Assembly: GCF_005938745.2 (NCBI RefSeq) | Contig: NZ_VCBX02000001.1 | Coordinates: 5,842,501-5,906,500, forward strand | Length of the DNA: 64,000 bases | Origin: Rhodococcus sp. KBS0724 | GTDB taxonomy: Bacteria; Actinomycetota; Actinomycetes; Mycobacteriales; Mycobacteriaceae | Direction of reading: 5' to 3' | Part shown: one piece after another, positions 50,123 to 58,983 of the stretch | Layout of the letters: each line of letters opens with the position of its first letter | Position numbering within the stretch: the first letter of the stretch is position 1 | Notes under the pieces: model-generated | Told to the model about the DNA's origin: nothing | Database searches by the model: none | What the model saw: only the letters and a program-made list of their open reading frames with translations | Program-made: the position numbers and the translations under genes

Positions 50123-51816
50123 CGGGCGCCGGCGTGATCGCCAATCCACAACTGCGCCACAACATGCACTACCCGGATACCACAATGGCGTACTGGGCCC
50201 CCAGCATGGCGGCACTCTACGGCGATCGCCTCGCCGTCGTGGACGGCGACCGCACGTGCACGTTCCGCGAACTCGGTGAGCGCAGTGCGCAATTCGCCGG
50301 AGCACTGAGGCAGGCGGGCGTTGGCGTCGGTGACGTGGTGTTAATGCACCTCGGGAACTGCGTCGAGTTCCTCCAGGCCTACTACGGCTGCCTGCAAGCC
50401 GGGGCAACCGTTACGTTGGTCAATCCGCTGCAGCCAGAGCTCGGCCTGCGCAAGCAGATCGAAGAGACGTCGGCCGTTGCTGCCGTCACGCAGAGTTCGC
50501 AGCTGCACGTCCTTCTCGCGGCTTCTTCAGGAAGCACCGTCCGTAGAATCGTGATGGTTCAGGACACCGAGGGCGCGCTCGACACACCGGAGCCGGTCGT
50601 CGCGTTCGACGCATTCATCGCCGATCTACCCACCGAATTCACCCCTACCTCCGTCCGCAGCGATGACATCGCACACATCGCGTTCACTGGCGGAACCACC
50701 GGAGTCTCCAAAGGTGTTCGCGTTCTTCACCGCAACGTCGTCGGCAACATCACGCAGATGTGTGGTTGGAGGACCGGGCACGAATTGGAGGCAGGTGCCG
50801 ACGGTCTGGTCACGCCACGACGCATCGACGGCCTCGACGTGCTCGGTCCGACGCCGGGAACCGGGGCGACCATCGTGGTCTCACCGCTCTTCCACGCACA
50901 TTCGTTGCTCAACACGTCGTTCCTGTTGATTTCCGGACTCACCCAGGTATTTGCCGGCCGGTTCGAACCCGGCCGGATGCTCGAGCTGATCGAAAAGCAC
51001 GGGGCCACCTACCTCACCGGGTCTCCCGCCATGTGGCACGCACTGTCGGTTCATCCCGACGCTACGGTACGTAACACCGACAGCGTGTGTGTCGTGTCCT
51101 CCGGCGCTGCCCCGATCGACAGCGTCACGCTCGCTGCGCTCCGCCACGCCTTTCCCAAAGCGCTGGTCGTCGAGGGATACGGACTGACGGAGGCCACTTG
51201 TGTGGTCACGGCCGCTCCGCTGATCAACGGCTCGCAATACCGGCAGAGCAGCGTCGGCCTCCCGATCTTCGACACCGAGATACAGATTCGCGATCAACTC
51301 GACCGGAAGACCGTTCTGGGCGAGAACGAACGTGGCGAGCTGTGGGTGCGTGGACCTCAGGTCACCGACGGCTATCTCGGACACCCGGAAACCACCGCTG
51401 AACAGTTCGTCGACGGCTGGCTGGACACAGGAGACATCGCGTACCTGGACTCGGACGGATACCTCTTCATCTGCGACCGAGCCAAGGACATGCTCATCTA
51501 CAAGGGGTACAACGTCTATCCGCGTGAACTCGAAGAGATTCTGGTCTCGCATCCGGCGATCTCGACTGCTGCGGTCGTCGGCCGCGAAGTGGGGAGCAAT
51601 GGCCAGGAACCCGTCGCCTTCGTGGTGATGACTCCAGGTGCCGAGTTCGACGCCGAGCAGATCAAGGCATTTGTTGCTGAGCAGGTATTGCCGTACAAGA
51701 AGATTCGCGAGGTAGTCGCGGTAGAGCTTCTCCCGACGTCCGCTGCCGGCAAGGTCCTCAAGACCGATCTCCGGTCCAGGCTCCTCGAGTCAGTCGACAC
51801 GGCAGGTTCCAAATGA
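50119..51816 (+). CDS. AMP-forming acyl-CoA synthetase (ANL superfamily)
   Basis: A 565-residue adenylating ligase. The phosphate-binding loop is IAFTGGTTGVSKG near residue 190, with VEGYGLTEATCV near 355, DTGDIAYLDSDGYLFICDR near 435 and the C-terminal lysine in TSAAGKVLKTDLR near 550. GTG 50119 overlaps the SDR stop; an in-frame ATG at 50164 is an alternative. It provides the acyl-CoA for the module. Substrate unknown. Confidence 0.92.
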   Translation: MTGAGVIANPQLRHNMHYPDTTMAYWAPSMAALYGDRLAVVDGDRTCTFRELGERSAQFAGALRQAGVGVGDVVLMHLGNCVEFLQAYYGCLQAGATVTLVNPLQPELGLRKQIEETSAVAAVTQSSQLHVLLAASSGSTVRRIVMVQDTEGALDTPEPVVAFDAFIADLPTEFTPTSVRSDDIAHIAFTGGTTGVSKGVRVLHRNVVGNITQMCGWRTGHELEAGADGLVTPRRIDGLDVLGPTPGTGATIVVSPLFHAHSLLNTSFLLISGLTQVFAGRFEPGRMLELIEKHGATYLTGSPAMWHALSVHPDATVRNTDSVCVVSSGAAPIDSVTLAALRHAFPKALVVEGYGLTEATCVVTAAPLINGSQYRQSSVGLPIFDTEIQIRDQLDRKTVLGENERGELWVRGPQVTDGYLGHPETTAEQFVDGWLDTGDIAYLDSDGYLFICDRAKDMLIYKGYNVYPRELEEILVSHPAISTAAVVGREVGSNGQEPVAFVVMTPGAEFDAEQIKAFVAEQVLPYKKIREVVAVELLPTSAAGKVLKTDLRSRLLESVDTAGSK

Positions 51817-52775
51817 CAACCTTCGCAGATCTGACGTCGCAACTGCGCGTACCCGTCCTCGCCTCACCGATGTTCATCATCTCGACGCCCGACCTCGTCA
51901 TCGCGCAGTGCACCGCCGGGATCATCGGGTCTTTCCCGGCCCTGAATGCCCGTCCGCAGTCGACACTTCGGGATTGGCTCAAACTGATCACGGTGGCGCG
52001 CGAGGAGCATGATCGTGAGCACCCGGAGAAGCCCTCTGCTCCCTTTGCGGTCAACCTCATCGTCCATCGGTCCAACAACCGCCTGGAGGAGGACCTGGCG
52101 ACCATCGCCGAGTTCGAGGTCCCAATCGTCATAACCTCGCTCGGCGCACGCACGGACATCAACGATGCGGTTCATGCGTACGGCGGAATCGTTCTCCATG
52201 ACGTCATCGACAATCGCTTTGCACGCAAGGCGATCGAGAAGGGTGCGGACGGCCTGATTGCGGTAGCTGCCGGCGCAGGTGGTCACGCAGGTAGACAGTC
52301 GCCGTTTGCCCTGATTCGGGAGATTCGTGAGTGGTTTGCCGGTCCAGTTCTGTTGTCGGGTGCCATCGCTCACGGAGATTCGGTTCTCGCTGCACTCGCC
52401 GCGGGAGCCGACCTGGCTTATGTCGGCTCGGCATTCATTGCAACCGAAGAGGCCAACGCCGATGACGCATACAAGGAAATGATCGTGGACTCGGGCGCCG
52501 CGGATATCGTGTACTCCAATCTGTTCACCGGCGTACACGGCAACTATCTGCGTGGCAGCATCGTTGCCGCCGGTTTGGACCCGGAAAACTTAGCCGAATC
52601 CGATCCTTCCGCAATGAGTTTCGCGACCACCGATACCGACACCAAGGCCTGGCGCGACATCTGGGGCGCCGGCCAGGGAATCGGGCCGATCGACGCTGTC
52701 CTTCCGACTCACGCGGTCGTCGAGCGTCTCGCCGCAGAGTACGAGGCTGCTCGCGAACGTATCTGCCGTCGCTAG
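51813..52775 (+). CDS. Nitronate monooxygenase family (2-nitropropane dioxygenase-like) FMN protein
   Basis: A 320-residue FMN TIM-barrel protein. It has VLASPMFIISTPDLVIAQCTAGIIG at the start, the catalytic-region AVAAGAGGHAGRQSP near residue 150 and VLLSGAIAHGDSVLAALAAGADLAYVG near 180-205. Family members oxidise nitronates, but some act as enoyl-type reductases or have unknown roles. It is coupled to the ligase by ATGA, so it probably belongs to the same pathway and may not act on nitro compounds. Its TAG stop overlaps the LysR stop in a shared CTAG. Confidence 0.9.
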   Translation: MTTFADLTSQLRVPVLASPMFIISTPDLVIAQCTAGIIGSFPALNARPQSTLRDWLKLITVAREEHDREHPEKPSAPFAVNLIVHRSNNRLEEDLATIAEFEVPIVITSLGARTDINDAVHAYGGIVLHDVIDNRFARKAIEKGADGLIAVAAGAGGHAGRQSPFALIREIREWFAGPVLLSGAIAHGDSVLAALAAGADLAYVGSAFIATEEANADDAYKEMIVDSGAADIVYSNLFTGVHGNYLRGSIVAAGLDPENLAESDPSAMSFATTDTDTKAWRDIWGAGQGIGPIDAVLPTHAVVERLAAEYEAARERICRR

Positions 52776-53650
52776 CTCGGCAGGCATTCGTGGACCAAGT
52801 TCACGAATGCCTGCCCTACCGGAGAGAGGAGGGACTGGTCGAAGACTAGCCCGTATGTCCGGAGGAATCTCGGCTCACAGGCCCGCTCCACAACCTGCCC
52901 AGGCATCGACTTTGCCACGGCACGCTCGACTAACGACCCGCCGAGTCCGGCTATGACCATCGGTAGTCGCGACTCCCGTTGATCCGTGACCACCGCAAGT
53001 TCCGTTCTCGTACCGGCCTTTCGGATCGAATCTTCAATCGCGTCACCCATCGCGGCTCCTCGCGGAACGAAGACCATGGGAATATCGGGCATCTCGGCAA
53101 GACGCACCGGCCCCTCCGGAAGTTCGGTTCCGGCGGGATAGACCAACCGATAGTCCTGTTCCCCAAGCTCGATGATCTCGAATCCCTTTGCTGCTTCGAG
53201 AGGGAGATGGGCAACTGCGAATTCGCAATGCCCGTCACGTATCAGAGAATCGAGATTGTCTTCGCGCTCCAACTCCGAAAACCTGACTCGTGCACGGGGA
53301 TACCGAATGCAGAACTCGGCAATCAGATCGACGATGGTCCCCGACGTGAGCGCGGGAAACGCCATGATGTCGAGTCGACCGACGACCGCGCCGTCGGCGG
53401 CAGTCAACTGTCCTTCGGCGGCAGCAACATCACGAAGCACCTGGCGACTCGGCCCCACCAGACTGCGCCCGGCCGCACTGAGCACCATCCCCCGCCCGAT
53501 CCGATGGAAGAGCCGCACTCCCAGTTCGCGTTCCAGCCCGCGCAGAGCCTGCGACACCGTCGGCTGAGCTACGCCCAGCGCGGCCGCCGCGCCGCTGATT
53601 CCCTTGTTCTCGACAACCGCGAGAAAGTACTCCATCTGTCGAAATTCCAC
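52772..53650 (-). CDS. LysR family transcriptional regulator
   Basis: A 292-residue LysR protein. The N-terminal helix-turn-helix is residues 1-60 (MEFRQMEYFLAVVENKGISG, QPTVSQALRGLERELGVRLFHR). An effector domain follows. It is 3 bases downstream of a second LysR gene on the same strand. It is more like the LysR at 59.9 kb than its neighbour: both share LFHR(I/V)GRG and a SLVGP/ALVGP segment. Confidence 0.93.
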   Translation of the reverse strand: MEFRQMEYFLAVVENKGISGAAAALGVAQPTVSQALRGLERELGVRLFHRIGRGMVLSAAGRSLVGPSRQVLRDVAAAEGQLTAADGAVVGRLDIMAFPALTSGTIVDLIAEFCIRYPRARVRFSELEREDNLDSLIRDGHCEFAVAHLPLEAAKGFEIIELGEQDYRLVYPAGTELPEGPVRLAEMPDIPMVFVPRGAAMGDAIEDSIRKAGTRTELAVVTDQRESRLPMVIAGLGGSLVERAVAKSMPGQVVERACEPRFLRTYGLVFDQSLLSPVGQAFVNLVHECLPS

Positions 53651-53653
53651 AGT

Positions 53654-54556
53654 TCAGCCCTTCGCCGTGGATCCCGCAGCAGCGGTCGCCATTTCGGCTG
53701 CCGTGGCGATGAAAGCAGCCGCTGCTGGCGACTGCTCACCGGCGCGATAGACCAGACCGACGTCTCGGGTCAGCGGTGGATCGAATGAGAACGTGTGCAC
53801 ATCTTTCATCTGCTGCTGCGCAACCTTTCTCGGCACAACTGTGGCTCCGATGCCACGGCGCACGAGCTCCCAGGTGGTCACCGGATGTACACAATCCACC
53901 ACGACGTTCTCAGCGCCGGCGCTGAGCAGACCTCGGAATTGATTCGATTGATCTCCGAGGTCAACTACCAGTGGCAGTGTGTGGAGGACCTCACGCCGAA
54001 CCGGATCGACCAGCGGTTTCACAAGCCGGTCGGACAACAACACATACGTGGCAAGCACCATCTCTTGCGTCGCTATCGGTGCAGTGATCAGACCTTCGTA
54101 TCCGACGCTCAGATCGGTGACACCGACTTCGGCGGATCCACGCCTGAGGGCAGTATCCACCCCGGCCGGTCCGAAGGTGTCGAGAACCCGCACGACGATT
54201 TTCGGGAAGTCAGCCCGGAATCGCCGGACCAATTCGACCATCGGATCGATCGAAAACGCCGAGTACGACACGACGTCCACCCGGCCGAACTCGAGTTCAC
54301 GAACGGCGGTCACCTTGGCCTTCGCGCGCTCGACGTCGGCCAGGATTCGCCGGGCCGCGAGATCGAACGTGCGGCCCGCATCGGTAAGAACCAACCGCCT
54401 ACCGGTCCGGTCGAACAGAGTGGCACCCAACCGACGTTCGAGCGTACGAATCGCCTGAGAGAGCGAGGGCTGCGAAATGTAGAGAGCCTGAGCGGCCTTC
54501 GTTATCCCACCGTGGTCGACAACAGCGACGAAGTAGGTAACAAAATGCAGGTCCAC
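53654..54556 (-). CDS. LysR family transcriptional regulator
   Basis: A 300-residue LysR protein with MDLHFVTYFVAVVDHGGITK and ISQPSLSQAIRTLERRLGATLFDR in the DNA-binding part. It resembles the LysR at 59.0 kb (same VVDHG and ISQPSLSQAIR blocks). It follows a crotonase gene by 30 bases and may be expressed with that operon, which would place two regulators at the operon end. Confidence 0.93.
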   Translation of the reverse strand: MDLHFVTYFVAVVDHGGITKAAQALYISQPSLSQAIRTLERRLGATLFDRTGRRLVLTDAGRTFDLAARRILADVERAKAKVTAVRELEFGRVDVVSYSAFSIDPMVELVRRFRADFPKIVVRVLDTFGPAGVDTALRRGSAEVGVTDLSVGYEGLITAPIATQEMVLATYVLLSDRLVKPLVDPVRREVLHTLPLVVDLGDQSNQFRGLLSAGAENVVVDCVHPVTTWELVRRGIGATVVPRKVAQQQMKDVHTFSFDPPLTRDVGLVYRAGEQSPAAAAFIATAAEMATAAAGSTAKG

Positions 54557-54586
54557 TCACCCATCATACGACCAGCAATCTGTCGC

Positions 54587-55399
54587 TCACTCCACCCGAG
54601 CCACGCCAGCTACCGCCCATTCTCCGGTGAAGACCGGCTCGCGCTTTTCCACGAAGGCACGAACGGCGTCGGTAGCGTCCGTTGCGAAGTTGACGGCTTG
54701 CGCACTCGCCTCGTTGTCCAACGCCTCTCGTAAGGTCAGCGAGCTGTGACGCTCGAGCATGGCCGCCGACTGACTCAACGCAGCAGGCGGACCATCAGCA
54801 AGCCGCTGCGCAAGTTCCGACGTGTGTTTGTCGAGTTCAGCCGGTTCGACCAGATAGGTCACCAATCCGAGGTCGTACGCTTCTTGTGCGTCGACGGTCT
54901 CGGCGAGCATCACCAATCGTTTGGCTTGCTGGATGCCTACCAGCCTCGGCAGGATCCACGACCCACCGAAGTCAACGGACAAACCACGTTTGGCAAAAAT
55001 CTGACTGAACTTCGCACCCTTCGCTGCCACGACGAAGTCGCAGAGCAATGCCATGTTCCATCCGGCTCCGACCGCAAACCCGTCGACCTTCGCCACCAGG
55101 GGCTTGGGAAACTCACCCAGCGCGACAGCAGTTGCGTTGATGACACGCATGCGGTCGAGGGGGTGCGACGAGCCTCGTTTGTCGAGATCGGAACCCGCAC
55201 AGAAGGTGCCACCCGCACCCGTCAGGATCACAGAGCGAATGTGCGAGTCCTCCTGAAGTTCGTGAAGTGCCTCGCGAAGCTCGATCCAGGCGTCAAGATC
55301 AAGAGCATTGCGACGGTGTGGCCGATCGAGGACGATCGTGGCAACAGCGCCGGTTCGCTCGATCCTGACGGCCGCCCGCTCGATGGTCTCGGCACTCAT
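54587..55399 (-). CDS. Crotonase-family isomerase/hydratase (PaaG-like active site)
   Basis: A 270-residue crotonase. The oxyanion hole is TFCAGSDLDKRG near residue 65. The first hydratase glutamate is replaced by Asn (GAGWNMALLCD near 112). The second region reads KRGLSVDFGGSWILPRLVG with an Asp, the pattern of PaaG-type isomerases rather than hydratases. It may shift a double bond or act on an unusual enoyl-CoA. It overlaps the upstream crotonase by 4 bases. Confidence 0.9.
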   Translation of the reverse strand: MSAETIERAAVRIERTGAVATIVLDRPHRRNALDLDAWIELREALHELQEDSHIRSVILTGAGGTFCAGSDLDKRGSSHPLDRMRVINATAVALGEFPKPLVAKVDGFAVGAGWNMALLCDFVVAAKGAKFSQIFAKRGLSVDFGGSWILPRLVGIQQAKRLVMLAETVDAQEAYDLGLVTYLVEPAELDKHTSELAQRLADGPPAALSQSAAMLERHSSLTLREALDNEASAQAVNFATDATDAVRAFVEKREPVFTGEWAVAGVARVE

Positions 55400-56157
55400 G
55401 AACCGCTCCAGACAGGTGAGCGCTTCTCGGCGAATGCCGTCGCACCTTCCTTAGCGTCTCGGGACGCAAACACCGGGTCGATGAATTCACGTTGCGCGAC
55501 AAAGGCATCCGGATCGGTATAGTTCGCGGACATCGCGAGAACCTGCTTGGTCGCTCGAACGGCCAACGGACCGTTTGCCGCTACTCTGGCCGCAAGTTCA
55601 CGTGCGACGGTCAGCGCTTGTCCAGGTTCGGCAAGCCGATTGACCAGCCCGTGATGATGCGCCAACGTGGCACTGAGCGGGTCACCGGTAACAGCGATCT
55701 CCATGGCTAGCTGATACGGGAGAATCTTGGGCAGACGCAGAAGGCCTCCGGCGGCCGCGACAAGCCCTCGCTTCACCTCGGGCAAGCCGAATTTCGCATC
55801 GGTAGACGCCACGATCAGGTCGGCCGCCAAAGCCAGTTCACAACCGCCCGCCAGTGCCCAACCCTCGACCGCTGCGATCAACGGCTTCGACGGCGGAGCT
55901 TCGGTCAACCCGGCAAATCCCCGGCCGGGCAGCGACGGCCGTTCCCCGCTCGCAAATCCCTTGAGATCCATACCTGCGCAGAAAGTTCCACCAGCACCAG
56001 TCAGGATGCCGATAGTGAGATCCGGTCTCTCCTCGAACTCGTCGATCGCTGCTGCCAGGGCTCCCGCAAGTTCGAGATCGACTGCATTCTTGGCCTCGGG
56101 TCGATTGAGTGTGATGACGGCGATGCCGTCGGCGAAGTCCGTAAGCACGGCGCTCAT
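55396..56157 (-). CDS. Enoyl-CoA hydratase (crotonase family)
   Basis: A 253-residue crotonase with both hydratase glutamates (GGCELALAADL near residue 108, FGLPEVKRGL near 128) and GGTFCAGMDLKGF near 60. It is a close paralogue of the hydratase at 8.9 kb. It lies 37 bases after the metallo-hydrolase gene and overlaps the isomerase-like crotonase (shared 4 bases), so the two probably act one after the other. Confidence 0.92.
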   Translation of the reverse strand: MSAVLTDFADGIAVITLNRPEAKNAVDLELAGALAAAIDEFEERPDLTIGILTGAGGTFCAGMDLKGFASGERPSLPGRGFAGLTEAPPSKPLIAAVEGWALAGGCELALAADLIVASTDAKFGLPEVKRGLVAAAGGLLRLPKILPYQLAMEIAVTGDPLSATLAHHHGLVNRLAEPGQALTVARELAARVAANGPLAVRATKQVLAMSANYTDPDAFVAQREFIDPVFASRDAKEGATAFAEKRSPVWSGS

Positions 56158-56194
56158 ATTCGGTTCCTACTTCCCTGATGAGAATGTTTGAAGG

Positions 56195-57241
56195 TCACAG
56201 CTCTCGAAGGCTCCATCGCACGGGCGAACGGCCGGACGCGGTCACCATCTCGCGTTTGGCCAACACGACGAGATGAGCGTGCGTCTCGCGGACAGCCAAT
56301 CGCAGTAGTCGCGGCGACATCTGATCGAACGGCCGAGACCAGGAGATTGTGCGCGAGAGTTCCCAGGCCGTCGATTCGGGTTCGATCGCAACGGCCGCAA
56401 CGATTTCCGACAGTCGCTCTTCGTGGTGCCCCATCAATTGACGCGCACGATCAGCGATCCCGCGGAATCGATACTCGTGTGCCGGCAGCACCTCGCATTC
56501 GCGCAGGGTTGTTGTTGCCTCGAGCGAAAGCAAGTAGCGATGCAGCGGATTCTCGAGTTCACCGGGAACCGTGGAGATGTTAGGACTGATCCGCGGCAGC
56601 ATGTGATCACCGCTGAACAACAAGCCCCTGTCCTCTTCTACGAAGCAGAGATGTCCCGGAGTGTGCCCCGGCGTCCATTGCGCGCGCAGATTCCATCCCG
56701 GTAGGTCGATTGAATCCCCATCGCCCAGAACAACATCGATGGATTCATGTTCGGCGAACCGCACCAGATCGACCCGTGACGCGTCGAGCACTTCGGCCGG
56801 CGCCCCGAGTTCGGAGAGCTGCACATTCCAGCCGGTGATGTCCTCTCGGGCCTGCTCAGGACCATGGTAACCGAGTAGCGTCGCATCGGCCACATGCATC
56901 GCAAGTGTTGCGCCGCTGACATGCCGAAGGCGCGGTGCCAGTCCGAAATGATCGGGATGCAGGTGTGTGATTGCTGCATACCGAACTTCGGAAACGTGGT
57001 AACCGATCGACGCGATTCCGTCGACGAGTGCCTGCCACGATTGTTCGTGATCCCAACCGACGTCGATCAGTGCAAGCCCGTCGTCAAGGGCGAGCGCGTA
57101 GACGAGTACGTAACGCAAAGGGTTGTCCGGCATGGGAACAGGGATCGACCACAATCCGTCCCGTACCTGCTCCACCGGCGGAAGCACGTTGTTCGCCCAA
57201 GCCTCGCGTTGTGCAACACCAACGTCTTCGGTAACGATCAC
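56195..57241 (-). CDS. Metallo-beta-lactamase fold hydrolase
   Basis: A 348-residue MBL-fold hydrolase. The metal site is THLHPDHFG near residue 93. Further ligands are probably His in TPGHTPGHLCF near 215, Asp in LFSGDHMLP near 233 and His in VLPAHEYRF near 275. The C-terminal 70 residues form a helical domain typical of the MBL group near glyoxalase II and lactonases. It could hydrolyse a thioester or lactone. Its start overlaps the ligase stop by 4 bases, so it is the second gene of that operon. Confidence 0.9.
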   Translation of the reverse strand: MIVTEDVGVAQREAWANNVLPPVEQVRDGLWSIPVPMPDNPLRYVLVYALALDDGLALIDVGWDHEQSWQALVDGIASIGYHVSEVRYAAITHLHPDHFGLAPRLRHVSGATLAMHVADATLLGYHGPEQAREDITGWNVQLSELGAPAEVLDASRVDLVRFAEHESIDVVLGDGDSIDLPGWNLRAQWTPGHTPGHLCFVEEDRGLLFSGDHMLPRISPNISTVPGELENPLHRYLLSLEATTTLRECEVLPAHEYRFRGIADRARQLMGHHEERLSEIVAAVAIEPESTAWELSRTISWSRPFDQMSPRLLRLAVRETHAHLVVLAKREMVTASGRSPVRWSLREL

Positions 57242-58797
57242 GATGCTTCTCCGCTCGCACTCAGCATGGTTCGCAGGCTCGACTTGAGTAGTTTCCCGCT
57301 CGCATTGCGAGGCAGGGAGTCCACGAAGTGGATCTGGCGGGGCTTCTTGTACGACGCCAATCTCGCTGCGCTGAAGGCGATCAGCTCGTCGGCACTTGGC
57401 ACATCAGCACCGTCGAGAAGTGTGATCACCGCGGTGACGGCCTCACCCCAGCGCCTGTCGGGGACCCCGACTACTGCTACTTCGGCAACCGAAGGATGCT
57501 CGGCCAGACTGGATTCCACTTCGATCGGATAGACGTTCTCGCCGCCGGTTATGATCATGTCCTTGAGGCGGTCGGTGACAAACAGATAGCCCTCGTCGTC
57601 GAGGTGGCCGGCGTCGCCCGTTCGGAGAAAACCGTCGTGGGTGAACAATTCGGCAGTCTCACGCTCACGTCGCCAGTATCCGCAGGTGTTGTTTCTGCTG
57701 CGCGCGACAATTTCTCCGGATTCATTCGGCGGCAACTCCTCACCCGTCATGACGTCGCGAATGGAAATTTCCACGCCGATCATCGGCTTTCCGGCTGACC
57801 GCAGTAACCCGGAGCGCAGCCCACTCACATGATGATCGTAGGCACGAAGTACGGATACAGAACCCGTTGTTTCGGTCATCCCGTAACGCTGAACGAATTT
57901 ACAGTTCAACACATTCATCGCGTGAGCCAGGAGCGACGGCGTGATCGGCGAGGCTCCGTACGCGACCACCTGCAAGCTGGACAGGTCGAAACTCTCGAGA
58001 GTGGGCAGATCTACCAGTGTCTGAATGACCGCCGGCACAAGAAATGCGTGGGTGACGTGTTGTGTCGCAATGGCTTCGACTACCCGGGCCGGCGCCATAT
58101 CGCCGAGTAGAACCAAGTGCACCCCAGCCGACAGACAGGTACTCATCCACCCTGCACCAGCGATGTGAAAGAGCGGAAGCGCGTCGAGAGCCACTGCATT
58201 CGAACCGAATTCGTACACCTCGAACCCTTCTGGCTCATTGTACAGATTCCGATGTGTGGCCACGACGCCTTTGGGTCGTCCGGTTGTCCCAGACGTGTAC
58301 AGCTGCAGCACGGAGGTGTCCGGATCGTGTCCCAGTCCAGGGTCGATGCCCGTTCCGGATGCCACGAAGTCCGCCCAGGTTCGCGAATCTTCCAGACCCC
58401 CTTCAGATCCCACAGCAACAACCGCAACCTCAGGCAACGCTGCGAGAATCGCTGCCGCACCCACTGCGAACTCGTCGTCGACGATCAAGACGTCGAGTTC
58501 CGCATCCACGGCAACGTCGACGAGTTCACGTGGGTTGAGTCGCCAGTTCAAAGGGATGAACACAGCGCCTGCCTTCGCGCACGCTATGAAGGTCTCAGCA
58601 CCTTCGAGACCCATCCTCAGTAAGGCTCCGACACGGGCGCCCGCCGCGGACACTTCTGTCAACGCACTCGCCAGCGCATTGGTCTCGGCGTCGAGGTCGG
58701 CGCACGTCAACGTCCGATCGCCACACGTGATCGCCGGGTCCAATGGCCGTGCCGACGCCGAGTGGCGTATCCGGTTGGGTAGGTGAAGCTCGCTCAC
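57238..58797 (-). CDS. AMP-forming acyl-CoA synthetase (ANL superfamily)
   Basis: A 519-residue ligase. It has the phosphate loop LQLYTSGTTGRPKGVV near residue 165, FVQRYGMTETTG near 300, FLRTGDAGHLDDEGYLFVTDR near 395 and the end LPRNASGKLLKSSLR with the conserved lysine. GTG 58797 is chosen because AGGAG lies 6 bases upstream; the frame opens earlier at 58902 but that leader does not resemble the family. First gene of the ligase-hydrolase-crotonase-crotonase operon, divergent from a LysR gene. Confidence 0.92.
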   Translation of the reverse strand: MSELHLPNRIRHSASARPLDPAITCGDRTLTCADLDAETNALASALTEVSAAGARVGALLRMGLEGAETFIACAKAGAVFIPLNWRLNPRELVDVAVDAELDVLIVDDEFAVGAAAILAALPEVAVVAVGSEGGLEDSRTWADFVASGTGIDPGLGHDPDTSVLQLYTSGTTGRPKGVVATHRNLYNEPEGFEVYEFGSNAVALDALPLFHIAGAGWMSTCLSAGVHLVLLGDMAPARVVEAIATQHVTHAFLVPAVIQTLVDLPTLESFDLSSLQVVAYGASPITPSLLAHAMNVLNCKFVQRYGMTETTGSVSVLRAYDHHVSGLRSGLLRSAGKPMIGVEISIRDVMTGEELPPNESGEIVARSRNNTCGYWRRERETAELFTHDGFLRTGDAGHLDDEGYLFVTDRLKDMIITGGENVYPIEVESSLAEHPSVAEVAVVGVPDRRWGEAVTAVITLLDGADVPSADELIAFSAARLASYKKPRQIHFVDSLPRNASGKLLKSSLRTMLSASGEAS

Positions 58798-58907
58798 ATC
58801 ACGCTCCTGTGTTCCAAGTACAAACCGAGCACGCACCGCGTCGGTGGTACCGGAACAGTCGACCACTGCTATGGCCTGCGCCACAAAGACGAGAAGGCGC
58901 ACAGAAC

Positions 58908-58924
58908 CATAGCTCAGACCTATG
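58908..58924. promoter_or_regulatory. Candidate LysR box (T-N11-A)
   Basis: CATAG-N7-CTATG, an exact inverted repeat that contains T-N11-A (58910 and 58922). It lies in the gap between the ligase operon and the divergent LysR gene, the usual place for a LysR target. Confidence 0.5.
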
Positions 58925-58983
58925 TCTGCAGGTCGAAGCTCGTCACTGCAACCGATGCGCCGTCATCTGGGAGAATTCGACAG

